Part shown: positions 24,205-35,760 of the stretch, one piece after another | How the letters are laid out: every line of letters starts with the position of its first letter | Numbering within the stretch: position 1 is the stretch's first letter | NCBI GenBank assembly: GCA_015680685.1 | Contig: MNCI01028283.1 | Location: 11,230-75,229, forward strand | Source of the DNA: Gnetum montanum | Lineage: Eukaryota; Streptophyta; Gnetopsida; Gnetales; Gnetaceae | Reading direction: 5' to 3' | DNA: 64,000 nucleotides | Notes under the pieces: generated by a model | The model's database searches: none | What the model saw: only the letters and a program-made list of their open reading frames with translations | What the model was told of the DNA's origin: nothing | Translations under genes and position numbers: made by a program

Positions 24205-26423
24205 TGATTAGCAATAGAGTATCCCAACACTCCACCATACAAGTCATAAGTACATGCACATGACTAGATCATAATCTATGAATGGACAATATAAGTATGC
24301 TAGGAGTTGATAGTAGGTTCGTGATCATTGTCTTTCCACTTTGAGTTAGCAAAGTTCAAGTCTATGGTTTAACTCTTAGTGAGACATATGATATGTTGAT
24401 GTTGTTAGCTTGATTTACTCTTAGTTATATTCATAATGAGAATCGAGAATGAAAATCTAAATCTAACTGACAATAAAAATTTATATCTATTCTATCCTAG
24501 GGTGATGAACATTTGGTCCTAGTTTATTGTACATGTCTTGGGATCATGTAACAATTATTGGAATTACTAAGTGATTTTACCACTAAGTGAATCAAATGAA
24601 ACCATTATTGGGTTACTGAAAGATTCCACTTTAATGCTTAAAACTAGTTGAAATAGCACCAAGAAAATTCATGTAGCAATCCTTTGGCATTGTAATCTTC
24701 ACCCTGAAACTTAAGGTTGGAATTTTATTATAAAATGTAAGGTTTTTTGTCCATGAGCTGCAATCTTGCATATTTCAACTTTTAGGGGCTGAAAAATGCC
24801 TCATAAGTTGTTGTAGCCTTACTTACTAGGTGGAAAAAGTCATGTCATGTCTATATTTGGGCTTAGAAAGGTTGAAAATGGCCTGGGAATTGCCAAATTT
24901 GGCATTTTCATGGTTTTTACGTGGGCCATAGTCACAACTATGTTCGAACCACCTACACCCAGTGTTGGAGATGTTGGGTTGTCATTTTTCCAGCAATGGC
25001 CAATGTAGTTTCCACAAACCTAGTGTGGATACCACAAGGTTAGCATTAGAATGGTTGGCATTTTTAGTTCTTCACAAGGAAAGTGTTTCTCCAATAATTC
25101 CAATGTTTTTTCAATAGCTCCAACATAGTATGATGCTAGCATTATTCTCATGAGGTAAGAATAGTTGGGTGAAGCCAGTGTAGTTGGAAAAGTTCATTTA
25201 CTATTTATGGTATCCAGTGTAGTTTTGGTGGCCTGAGTGCATCAAAACTTAGCATAAATGTAAAAATATGTTAAAAATAATGGCTTGACACACTTACAAA
25301 CCAAATCAATCTATCAGTGATCATGGTTGAAATTTGCAGCACCAAAATCAGTAATCATGTGACCTATAAAGGCAAATTTTAGACACATTGAATAGGTTCT
25401 TTCAATTCAGCAAACTTGAAAAGGAATTTTGTAAGAATTTTGAAGTAATTTGGTAACTAACTATGCATTTGAGACTCCTGGCATAATTTTAAAATTCCAA
25501 AAAGTCAAACACCTCATTTACCCCTTGGTGACCAATGCTGTCAATCCTAGCTAAGAACCAACACATAGTTTTTGTAACCAAAGTTGGGAAGTACCTGGAT
25601 CCTGAGATTGATCACATAACATAACCTATTGGATTCAATAGGCTTCAAGTTTCTTTTTTGGAAGTCCTTGTGCATTTAGGCATACCATTTGTATAGATTT
25701 AAAATTCTTTATTTTCAATATTTTATTATTGTAATAAATTTTATAGTTCATTTGTTGTGCAAGTTATCACAATTTTATTTTGTGCATTCATTCTTAAATC
25801 AGATTTGCATTATCTTTAAAGTTTATTTATCCATATTAACACTCCCTAAGTCCCTAAGTGATTGAAAAGACTATCAAAGATGCCTCGGATCCTCTTTTCC
25901 AGAGGCTCTTAGGATCCAAGGTTAGGTTATTCCACTTGGAATTTTTTGTTTTCCAACAACTAAATTTTTCAGGCATTACACCACTCATACTTATTCCGCC
26001 TTAATAATGAACATGGAAAGTAAAGTACTTTGGAAATATAAAGAACTAAGATAAAGTAAACATGGAATTAAACTAAGCAAGAAATTAGCTAAGTAAAATA
26101 AAAGAATTAAGTGGATACTGCAATGATGAAAAGCAATCTCGATCTTTATTATCGAACAGGAACTGTGCCCAAGTATAATCCACTCAAACAAAGATGTCAT
26201 GAAATTGCTCAACACCACACTGTGGGCATTCACTCTATTGCTAACTATAGAAACAAATTGCAATAGTTTAGCTAAGAATAGAATGAAATTATTGTTGCTA
26301 GTGTGACCAAGTGTTGGTATTTATAGGGTTGCACAGCTCTTGAGACATCACATCAATAATGATGTAGGATGGGCTATGATATTATAGATGTGATATCATG
26401 CCTATGAAAAATTGGATTTAGCA
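24205..26423 (-). repeat. 3' LTR of Ath-3, interrupted by a solo LTR
   Basis: The two parts (24205-24648 and about 25977-26423) together align with the 882-bp LTRs of Ath-1. The plus-strand left edge is TGATTAGCAATAGAG (TGATGAG in sister copies). The right edge TTAGCA abuts a TACCTCCA polypurine tract complement. TATA box at 26318-26327. Confidence 0.8.
24649..25976 (+). mobile_element. Solo LTR of a Tat-1-like element
   Basis: The left 580 bp is homologous to the 5' LTR of Tat-1 in reverse orientation (52350-53073) and to 33386-33643: TGAAATAGCACC versus TGAAACACCACC, then AAATTCATG and the block around 'catgtctatatttgggctta'. A poly(A)-signal-like AATAAA lies near 25734. No internal element sequence adjoins it and Ath-3 LTR sequence resumes afterwards, so it appears to be a solo LTR. 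The right boundary (near TTACA) is approximate and no exact target duplication was recognised. Confidence 0.66.
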
Positions 26424-26434
26424 TACCTCCATGA
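26424..26434 (-). promoter_or_regulatory. Polypurine tract of Ath-3
   Basis: The element strand reads CATGGAGGTA just before the LTR, a one-base variant of the GGGGGTA tract in the sister elements. Confidence 0.65.
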
Positions 26435-26639
26435 CTAACTAGAAACTTGTTCTTGAGTTAAAATAATAGGAGGATAGAGCTCCTTACAAAATTAGAAGAT
26501 AGACTTAAACTTGACATGACTAACTATATACATAACTCTAAATGTTGCATTGTGGTTTAAGTGGTGTTTTTACAAAATTATCATGCATAGCATGATGGAT
26601 ACATTTAACAATAACAAGAAAAAAAAAAGATAGCTTGAT

Positions 26640-27370
26640 GTAGCCTTCATGTTCCTAGTAGTGGTGGCTCTTCCATTGGCTTCTTTTCCTTATCATTAGG
26701 CTTTTGAAATTTTTGTTGGTTTAGGAGTGCCTCAAGCTTTTCTTCTTTTAACTAGGGATCATGTACTATCCATGTAAATTTTATGATGTTGGATGATGTC
26801 AATACATTCCATGAGCATGGTAGTTGTGGGAACATCTTGTTAGCTTTCACATACCAAGCTACAAATTACCTTCTCTCCTCTTCAAAAGCTCTTTCCACCT
26901 TTCTTATTTCTTGATAATCTATCATTCAACATACTAGGCTTGCTACAACATCTTTCTGTCCCTGGTAGCTAGCCTTAACAATTTCTAACTTAGAGTTTGC
27001 TACATGCAGTTCTTATTGGACATCATTTCAATCTACAAACTCCTTTTCATAATGACCATAAGGAAGAGGCTTGGATTTGTTTCTTAACACTCTTAGGAGA
27101 AAACTCCATGAATGGTCAAAAATTAAATTCCATAATGACTATGGACATGATGGACTTTTCCTAGATTGCCAGGAGGCATTTTGCCAATAGTGTCAAGTGT
27201 ATTCCTTATTCTAGTGTTAGTGGTGCCTCTTCCTCAGATTGTGCAAATTGTTTGGTAGTATGGGTTTGTTGATGGATACTGAAGGATTGGGCCTCTTTCT
27301 CTCCTTGTTTTGCTAATGGATTTTGTTCTCTTGATTACTCTCTTCCTTAGTCTCTTGATCTCTTGCTTCC
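26640..27370 (-). pseudogene. Ath-3 3'-end ORF (best-preserved copy)
   Basis: Reading the minus strand: SIMSIVIMEFNF (about 27140-27165), ELHVANSKLEIVKASYQGQ then KDVVASLVC (about 26930-27025), VERAFEEERR then FVAWYVKANKMFPQLPC (about 26825-26900), TSSNIIKFTWIVHDP, LKEEKLEALLNQQKFQKPND and KEKKPMEEPPLLGT then stop (about 26650-26770). It is highly charged and probably helical or coiled-coil over the EEERR and KLEALL parts. I do not recognise a fold. FVAWHVKANQLFSQLPC recurs in Ath-4 and the C-terminal block in Ath-1, so it was a real protein of this lineage. Its position matches the extra post-integrase ORF of Athila elements. Confidence 0.64.
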
Positions 27371-29455
27371 CAGCTATGAAGGTCCTTCTGCAGTAGGTCT
27401 TTTAGGAGGCATCTATAATGATTAAGAATTCAAGATTATCAAAGGATTTCAAATACATTCCTAATAGCTCATAATCATTTCTAATGTTCTTGGTTTTATT
27501 TTAAACTTTTTTCTCATTATTACTTCTAGAGTTAGAGAAATATAAAAAAGAAACCCTTAATTATTATATCTTTGATTAATATGACCTCTAAAAGTCATTC
27601 TTCCTTGTTTATGATACTATTAGATGGTTGGCTAGGAGAATTGGTTAGGGTCATTAGCTTTTGTTTCATTATTTTGATTAAAATATACTTATTTATTCCT
27701 ATACTTACCCTTAATATTATCTTCTAACATTTTGGCTCAATTTCACCTATCTACATGAAATACACCCCCCACAACTAAGTTGAGCACTCCAAGATCAATA
27801 GGATTTAAGAATAACGTAAATTGGAGTTACAGTGAGGAACTTATTGTGTTGGGAAGTTTGGGTGTTAGAAGCTCAGGAAAACTACATGAACACCTCTTAC
27901 TATGAAATGATAGAATAAAAAATTTTCTAACTCTCCCTACACATATATATAGATTTTATGACCACAACATCGTAGATGCAACATTGTAGGTCATGTAACA
28001 TCATAGATGCTATGTCACGATAGAAAACTTTTAATTTTTGAATAATTTCTAATGGAAAATTTGAATCAATTAAATAGTTTAGAAGATATAGAAGTTTTTT
28101 GAAGGGCCTTTAATCATAGATAATGCTTGGATTATAGAAATTTAGCAATCAAATATCAAGAAGAAGGAATCTTGGGCAAAGAAGGTTTATTGGATTTATA
28201 CAAGATGGAGTGAGAATTGTTTAAAAGTGTAGTTAGGTATGAATCTTTAGGAGAATAATTATTGATTATTAAAGTGTTTTGGAGGCACAAGATGATGTTG
28301 AATTTGTCATCATGTATGAGGTACAAGAGTTATACAAGTGGGTCCTCCCCAAAGCAGACTTCAACCCTTAGTGTTCTTGTATAACCATACTTATAAGTGT
28401 TCGTAGGTACTTAAGGAGTTGAATGCAGAACATACCTGTCTTGAAAAACACACATATTAGTATTACCAAGATGGGAAAATAACACTATATTATACAAAAC
28501 CATAGAATTATGATTAGATATACTAGTGAGGTGGAATAGGATTAGAAAGGATTGCAGAAATTGAAACATGAGGTGTCTTACCATAGGCATAATGAATTCT
28601 TATGTGTGATGTATGTTTAAAGTAATAATTAGCATAAAATCCAAAACAAGTTCATACTACTTACTAGTGACATTGCATTGTATTATTCCAAAACTAGCAA
28701 CCATAAGACTACCACCACTACAAGAAGTATTATCACTTGGCAATGTAGTTCAAGAAAGGAATTTATAAATAGCATACTTATTTTTGAGATTTTTGAGAAG
28801 CTAGCTACCTTCAAGCATGGGTAACATGTCTTTCCAATAACATGGCAAGGTAGCACTTATTGTATTCATACTTCCATTTTCATTAAACTCAAGAAAGTAA
28901 TACACTCTTAACAATAGGATAAGACTCATAGTAGTAGTCCCAAGGAATCTACAAATTCCCTTGATTTCACACCCTTTTTGTTCTTATTTGGTTCCTTATT
29001 TTTCTATCCAAGCATAATGATTACAAGTTTATTTTAGTTTTATTGTGAATATAATATCATTATGGCCATGGTAAGAAGCTCTTTATGACTGGAATCAAGT
29101 GGATGGATGTCATGGTCTCACTGTATATAGAATCAATCCTTTATGATTTGATAATATATGGTAACCTTAATCTTATTAGAACAACATCTTGCTTTATTTC
29201 ATTTTTATTTATTAGATAAATCAATAAAAATATGTACAAGAAGAATGATAAAAAATCATAGAAAATGAAAATGGAAAAATGTAGAAAGAATTTAAAAGGT
29301 ATGAAAGAATAGAAAATGATTAGGAAATAAGAAAAGCATAAAAGAATAGAAAAGGTATCAAAGAATGTGAAAAGTTGGTAAGAAAGGTAAAAATTATAAT
29401 AAAATATTATAAACCAAAAATTAGAAAATAAAAAAGTTAAAGAACTTATTAATTC
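27371..29455. other. Ath-3 spacer
   Basis: Non-coding, collinear with the Ath-1 spacer parts. It contains GTGGGTCCTCCCCAAAG at about 28338-28356, CCTTCAAGCATGGGTAACAT at about 28811-28830, and a purine-rich tract at about 29160-29455. The tract ends at TTATTAATTCCTAAG, the conserved join to the gag-pro reading frame. Confidence 0.6.
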
Positions 29456-29460
29456 CTAAG

Positions 29461-30630
29461 TCAAGATATGACATCTCCCCCACAACTGAACTCCTGGATG
29501 AGTGTTTGGAAAATAGACCCTAGATCCCCTAAATCATACAATCTTGGTTTCTTATTTATCATCCTTAGTGATTTAGATTTTAATTTATTATTCAATGTGA
29601 CATTGATGCTGATTAAATTTTGATCTTTTGGAGATACATATTCTGTTGGACTAGAGGATCTTTCCATTTTAGAAGGTCCAACCATATTTTCTTATTTATC
29701 TTTAAATTCAAGTATCAAGTCTTGATTCTTACAATTTGTTGTTGGTGTATGATCATAGTTTAGGATATCATTTTGTAAGTTTTTAGTTTGGGTCATTTTC
29801 TTGAAGTAGGAGTTAATAAGTGATTGGATGTTTCCATGCATATTTTGGGTAGTTTTATGCCTTGATCTCTTAACCACTAGGTGTCTTTTGGTCTAGTGGT
29901 CTTTGCCTCCTCTTGTACACACTTGTTTCTTACATTTTTTGTGGGCTAGTGTAAGGATTGTGTTGATGCTTTGAAGTTTTTGTCCATAACTAAACCCTTC
30001 TTTATCATCAATAGTGCATGATATTCTTTGTGTATGTATAGCTCCTTACTCATCTTCCTTGGAAATTTCCATGGATAAGTCTCTCATTCCTAACTTAGCA
30101 TTAATTGCACTAAGCCATGCTCTTTCAATATTTATAGGAAATTCCTTGTCATCATTCTTCATGTTGATCACAAGAAATTTTTTTGGATAAGACCATCTAT
30201 TGATGGTGGTCACCACATATTTTGTTAGTTCTAAAGGAATAGTAATTGATTGGTTTGTAAGCTCTAGTATTATGTTGCACTCCTTTACAAGTGGTAGGTT
30301 TCATACTTTGTATGTTTCTTGAGATATCAAATTAGCCCCAAAACCTAAGTCTAGTAGAGACTTTCATGATTAATTTCCAGCAACTTCTAAATAAATCATA
30401 GGATTTCCTAGATCTGTTCTTTTTTAGAAAGCACTCCTACCTTTATCCAATTTGATACTATTTCAGTTAGCATGATAATTGTAAGTTTCTAAGTTGGTTG
30501 TTGTGGAAGCATATTGTTTGAGGAGGATCCTTCATAGAAGGAATATGATTCAATGAAATCATAACTCTACCAGCCTTTTCTAGACTTGTCCTAAAAAAAG
30601 ATCATTTTCTTGATTTTCCTTTAGTGTTGT
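29461..30630 (-). pseudogene. pro: Ath-3 protease plus unique C-terminal tail
   Basis: Protease block: MIYLEVAGN, KSLLDLGFGANLISQETYKV (about 30300-30400), NLPLVKECNIILELTNQSI, KYVVTTINRWSYPKKFLVI and FPINIERAWLSAINAKLGMR (about 30085-30290). The triplet is D-L-G, normal for many Athila-type proteases. The frame then enters a tail without pol similarity: LQNDILNYDHTPTTNCKNQD (about 29695-29790), ERSSSPTEYVSPKDQ, and RLYDLGDLGSIFQTLIQEFS and GGDVIS then stop (29461-29560). The stretch DLGSI(F/L)QT...EF...DV(I/L)S-stop is shared with Ath-1. Confidence 0.68.
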
Positions 30631-33038
30631 TGGTATGGTCCTCTCTTTGTAAATTCACTACCCTTGTGGCACTTTTTAGCTATGGTTGTAATGGTAGTTC
30701 TCCTTACATAACAATTGGTAGTGTTGGTGGTAGAGAGTTAGGAGATTGGATTAACGAAGCAACTATTGGGTGATGTGCATAAGGATTAGGATCCATTCTT
30801 TGAGTAGTGGGCCTGTAATAGTCTAGTGGATAGTAGTGAGAAGAAGCATGGATTAAAGCATTTCTTGAAGAAATTGGACATTGAACATAGTATCCATAAG
30901 GATTAGGTTGTCTATATGGATATTTTTGCCTCAACGGTGGCATTCCCCATGGTTGTGGTTGTTTCCAATACTACTGATATTGCTCTTGTGGCTAAGGATA
31001 GGCTCCTCTTAGATAGTATGATAGCTAGAGGGATTGTCTGAGATTACCTTGTGGATAAGGTGATTGTTTTGAAATTTATTTCTTAACAAATCTTAGATTA
31101 AGTGCATATGTCCCAAACTCTTACAAGTGGACCATGACAGGATAACATCACTTAGGATGTTCATATTGATACACTTTTCATCATTCTTCATCTTCTGAAT
31201 TGGAGTTTGTAAAGTCCTCAACTGTAGCAAATTTTCATTTGTGTTTATAATTTTCTTATTTGTTACCTTTTCTTTTTTTCTTGTATTTTCTCTTTTTTAG
31301 TGCTTGCTCAATCTTTTCTTCTACTATCTTAAGAGCTATAGCGAATTTCTCATCTTTTGAGTTCCAAATTTTCTTCACCTTCATTTCTATGTCATTAACC
31401 AATTTTTAAATTGGTAAAATCTTCTTTTGCATGACATCCTCTAAGGTTTCATTTTCTTTCTTGTTACACATTCTAACATCTCATTTCCTTATCAAAGTAT
31501 CTCAATTGTATTCTTTAGCTAATTTCCTTTTCTTCAATTCTCCTTCTTCTTTGGCCATTTGATTTATCAACCTTTGAATTTGATGGTCTGTCATTTTTGA
31601 TAATCTTCCTTAGGCATAGACCCTAATTTCTTCTCTTATCTTGTTTCTTAGTCCATCAATAATATGCCTTAGTTTTTCCCTTTGTGAAAATCCATGGTTT
31701 GGGAATCTATGTAGTAAAGAATAATATCTATCCATTATTGCATCAAGGGATTCATGTGTCCCTTTCTTCCATCATTGGATTTTTTTTCTTAAGTTCAACA
31801 CTCTAGAGTAGGTTTAATACTTGTCATTAGAAAGCTCTAGCATGATACTTCATCTTCAAATTGACTTTGGTTCCAAGGACTTGTACTAGATCTCTACTTT
31901 CTTGATGACTTTTTTAAGAAATAAATTTAACTTTTGCTAATTACTTTCAATATTTTAAAGATCACACACATTGAGGAATTCTTGAAGATGATGCTAGGGA
32001 TCTACGTTATATCCACCTTTAAATTTGGGAATGTTATTCATGTCCAATCACTTGATGTGAATATTCCTTACATGGTTGGTAGGAATATACAGTATCTCTC
32101 TAATGTTAATCATACTGGGAGTGGCTAGTAGAGTTTCTTCATGATCATCAGGTTCATAAGCTCAGTTATAGTGGTGACCCCTTTGATGCCCATAGTGCTC
32201 TCTCTCTTCATGCCTAATCTTGTTTCTTCTTTGTTTATACTCATCTTCTTCTTCATTAGGATACTGTCTATGATATTCATGCCTTTCATGATCCCTACCT
32301 CTTTTCCTATCATAATCTCTAAGTCTTTGTTCCATTTAATTAGATTTTGCTAATGATCACGAGGAGGAAGAGAAAGCAATTGGAAAACGATATCAACTAG
32401 TTCTTCTTCTGTGACTCTATGATTCATCCCTTCATGATTCCATAGAAGCTCTAGGCCTTGAGATTTTCGTATGTTTAGAGTCTTGTACATTGTTTCTTGG
32501 TGTCTCTACAAGGATCGAATGCAATTGTACCTTAACAGGTTCATCTAGATGAATGATATGTGTCTATGAATGGGATTCATGAATATGGTGAAGTTTTTCC
32601 ATCAAGAGTGCATCATCATTGCTTTCTTCTAGGAAAAAATTCTTAGTTGACTTTCTTTCTTTTATTGTTTTCATGTCTGGTCTCCATGGAAACATCCCTT
32701 CATACTTTCACTTTCATGGCTTAATATGGCTAAGTCATGTGTTTAGTAACATAATTCCCTTCTTGTGCATGGCCCAAATTCAACCTTATTAAGATTTCTT
32801 GCAACATTGATGGTGCTGAATGTTTAGGAGGTAAAACTATGTTGCCCTATGAATCTCTCTATCTCAACTATTTATCTTGATGGAAGATGAATGTGAAATC
32901 AAGATAATATGGATTTTTATGAGCATATGAAATTATAGTTTACATAGGCACACTCTAGTCTTCTTCATCATGTCTCTTGTCATAAATTTTTTATGTCTCT
33001 TTGGTAGGTGATAACTTCTCTTTAAGTGTTAAAATCAT
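30631..33038 (-). pseudogene. gag: Ath-3 gag
   Basis: The start was chosen at the ATG ending at 33038 (MILTLKEKLSPTKET), matching the Ath-1 and Ath-5 gag starts. NPYYLDFTFIFHQDK and GNIVLPPKHSAPSMLQEILI follow (about 32800-32910), then the Arg/His-rich part (about 32120-32460), gag core (about 31600-32080), VYQYEHPKxCYPVMVHL (Cys-rich motif, first Cys lost, about 31135-31190) and a Pro/Tyr-rich tail MPPLRQKYPYRQPNPYGYY (30704-30943). It is interrupted by stops. A 26-bp tandem duplication lies in the leader at 33085-33134. Confidence 0.73.
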
Positions 33039-33192
33039 GTTATATGTTTGATGTTTTAGGTGTGTGTATGTGTGTTATTAAGAGTGATTCAAAATATAAA
33101 GGATAAACTATGATTCAAAATATAAAGGATAAATTTTGTGTTTCTTATACAACAGAATTTATACAATCAACTATTAAGCAAACATTGATACA

Positions 33193-33210
33193 TCCCTGGC
33201 AACGACACTA
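33193..33210 (-). promoter_or_regulatory. Primer-binding site of Ath-3
   Basis: TAGTGTCGTTGCCAGGGA on the element strand. With GTCGTTGCC kept, it is among the best-preserved tRNA-Asp-complementary sites in the window (14 of 18 to TGGCGCCGTTGCCGGGGA). Confidence 0.8.
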
Positions 33211-33211
33211 A

Positions 33212-33385
33212 TGATGAGTGATAGGAGATCCCAACACTCCACCATACAAGTCACAAGTGCATGTGCATGACTAGATTGTAATCCATGGATGGACAATGTA
33301 AGTATGTTACAAGTTGATAGTAGGTTTTTGATCATTATCTTCCCACTTTTGAGTTAGTAAATTTTAAGTGTATCGTTCAACTCTA
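33212..33385 (-). repeat. 5' LTR of Ath-3, truncated
   Basis: The first 174 plus-strand bases match the other LTR left edges (TGATGAGTGATAGGAGATCC). They break off where Tat-1 LTR sequence begins near 33386. The rest of this LTR was not found beyond Tat-1 at 53074, so the junction is a deletion or rearrangement and not a clean insertion. Confidence 0.8.
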
Positions 33386-33643
33386 CCCCTACAAAAACCC
33401 ATGAAAATGCCAATTTTAGCCATTCCTAAGGCATTTTCAACCTTCCCAAGCCCAGATATAGACATGAGATACATTTTTCTACTTGGGAGATGAGACAATA
33501 ATAACTTTTGAAGTATTTCTTGGCTTTAGAAAGTTGAAGTATGCAATATTGTAGCTTACAAACTAAATATCTCACATTTACAATGAATCCTTGTCTCAAA
33601 TTGGGAAATGAAGGTTACAACATGAATTTTTGGTGGTGTTTCA
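33386..33643 (-). repeat. 3' LTR of Tat-1, truncated
   Basis: Homologous to 52825-53073, for example 'gtagcttacaaacta' and 'catgaatttttggtggtgtt'. On the element strand it begins TGAAACACCACC. A purine-rich tract (AAAGAGGGATCAA, about 33644-33656) precedes it, consistent with a polypurine tract. Confidence 0.8.
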
Positions 33644-33656
33644 TTGATCCCTCTTT

Positions 33657-34676
33657 GTTGATGTCTGGAGTATTTACTTGAGAGACATTGACAAAGAATA
33701 CAAAACATCACTATAGGTTCATCACCTATGTTCCTTCTCCATGCTTGATCTAGTAGTGTTGAACCATGCTCAAGAGTGCTTATGATGAAGGGAGAAGGTT
33801 GTGATGATGAGATGGTAGTGAGGTTATAGGAAAATGATAATGAAGGCTAATAATGCATTCCAAATGTTGACATCATGGTTAAGACAAGGCATAGATATAT
33901 TGGTCAATCCATTTAGGCTCTTCACTCCATCCTTTGAAGTGTTGCTCACTTGTAATACATTTTTGAGAAACCAATCACCTTGCTGCAAGATTTCTTTAGC
34001 TGTTAGGCTCCTCTCTTGGCATGTTTGAAGCCATTATTTTGTCTTTTGGATTTAATTGGTTATTTAAATTCTTGGTGATTTACTCTCCTCATTTTTTGTG
34101 TGAAGTGAAACCTTCATTGGTTTTCATTTCCAAAGCCAATTTTGATTTGGTTTTTACATTAAGTGAGATGTGTTACACTTGATGGAATAGATGGTTACTC
34201 ATTGAATAAAGTGTGTTATATTCAATGGACTTGATGGTGGAGTATGAAGAAGGGATGTCATATGGCCATAATGCATGAGTGCTAGGTATTAGTCAACATT
34301 ATCACCTAAGGTAAGGAATATTATAATCAAACTATGGAATTGGGCTCAAGGGGATGGTAATAGAAGTGATGTGGGATGAAGCACTCTCGAGGTGGCAAGA
34401 CAAACTCACTAAATCTTATGTATTGAGATCACATGGTGACTTGACATCATGATGAGTTACACCTCCATGATGACTCTAGGCTTCACCCTACAAGCACAAC
34501 TCTAAGAGAACAAGAAAACTAGACAAAGAAATATATAAGGCCATGTAGAATAGTTCAGCAAATCTAGTTATCAAAGGTTACATGTGTTGCTAGTTTAAGG
34601 CCTTGCCAAGTTGATGATGCTAGTTTAAGGCCTTGGCAAGCTATGGAAACTAGGCTCACTTATTGGTTGTTATTAG
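33657..34676. other. Tat-1 3' untranslated region
   Basis: No supported gene. It contains a 30-bp direct repeat with GCTAGTTTAAGGCCTTG (34588-34640). A related GCTAGTTTAAGGCCATGG occurs near 47570, inside the inserted segment. The small plus-strand frame at 33834-34028 has no recognisable feature. Confidence 0.5.
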
Positions 34677-35760
34677 CTACATATAGTATGGTTTTAGGTA
34701 GGAATGATTGACTAGATTAGAAACCTCACTCCCATCCATATTTGCTATTTGGTAGGTCCCATTGTCGTAGCCCTTGGTGATTAAGAAAGGTCCTTTTGTT
34801 TTGGCTGAGAATTTGTCTGCATTCTCATGGATATCCTTAATAACCAAGTATCCTTCCTTGATCTTGAATTTGCCAAGGTTATAGTGATATTTTTGTTTTT
34901 CCTCTCTTGGTAGCGCTCGATGTGAGCAAACGTTTGCACATGTTGCTCCTCCATTGATGGTTTCTAGCTCCTTACTCTGCTTGTCATTGTAGAAATTGGA
35001 TAGGGCCACTTTGAGTGATGGTACCTATAATTCAAAAGATAAAACAACTTAAAAACCATAAACAAGGTTATATATGATTATGCTTGTCATCGTACGATAT
35101 GTGGTTCTATAGGCCCAAAGTGCATGGATAAGACACTCATGCCACTTGTACTTACTATTGTTTAGCATGCTTTTGAGGAAGTTGATGATGACCTTGTTGC
35201 TTGCTTTGGCTTGTTCATTGGCTTGAGGGTAATAAGGTGATGAGAAAGAGTTCTTAATGCCTAGGTTGTAATAGAAATTTTCTGTTTCTTGGCTACTAAA
35301 TTATAGTCCATTATATGTGAGTATGATCATAGGTATGAAAAAATGGGCTACTATGTTGTCAAGAATGAATCTACAGAATTTAGATATTATTTTCCTTAGG
35401 GAAATAGATGTAACCAATTTGGTAAAGTATTTGGTTGTGGTGATGATGAAGCTATGCCTTGCAAAAGACTTAGACATTATAGGTCCAATGATATCCAACC
35501 CCCATTGTTGAAATGACTAAGTGATCTCAGCTGTGTGTAACTTAGTTGATGGTATGTGTATGAGATTGCTATGCCACTGGCATGTATCACATGTTTTAAC
35601 CTTCTACAAGCAGTCATTTTTTAGATAAGGCCAGTAATAATCCAACCATCTAATTTTAGTGGCCATGGCTCTAGGTCCTATATGTCCTCCACACATACCC
35701 TTGTGAACTTTCTCTAGGACTATTCTAGTTTTGATTTTGCCTAAGCACACTATTAATACA
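34677..35760 (-). pseudogene. int: Tat-1 integrase
   Basis: Zinc-binding domain: HKGMCGGHIGPRAMATKIRW, DYYWPYL and CDTCQW (about 35590-35760). Core: WGLDIIGPM holds the first Asp (about 35480-35505). The second motif reads TYNGL where DNG is expected, and the third reads NEQAKASNK where the Glu should be (GQAEAxNK). Two of the three DDE residues are therefore lost. The C-terminal region (34677-35009) reads EEKQKYHYNLGKFKIKEGYL, AKTKGPFLITKGYDNGTYQI and NHSYLKPYYM, typical of Tat-type integrase ends. Stops interrupt it. It would have followed RNase H in one polyprotein. Confidence 0.82.

Larger units (their letters stand above)
24205..33385 (-). mobile_element. Ath-3: non-autonomous Athila-type element
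   Basis: Same layout as Ath-1: 3' LTR (24205-26423, split by a solo LTR), 3'-end ORF, spacer, protease with tail, gag, PBS and a 5' LTR truncated at 33385. The internal part is 26424-33211 (6788 bp). RT, RNase H and integrase are absent. It starts 54 bp after Ath-1. Confidence 0.84.

Noticed and set aside
32141-32353. Plus-strand hydrophobic frame opposite Ath-3 gag
   Set aside because: Antisense shadow of the Arg/His-rich gag segment. The same shadow appears at 22190-22387.
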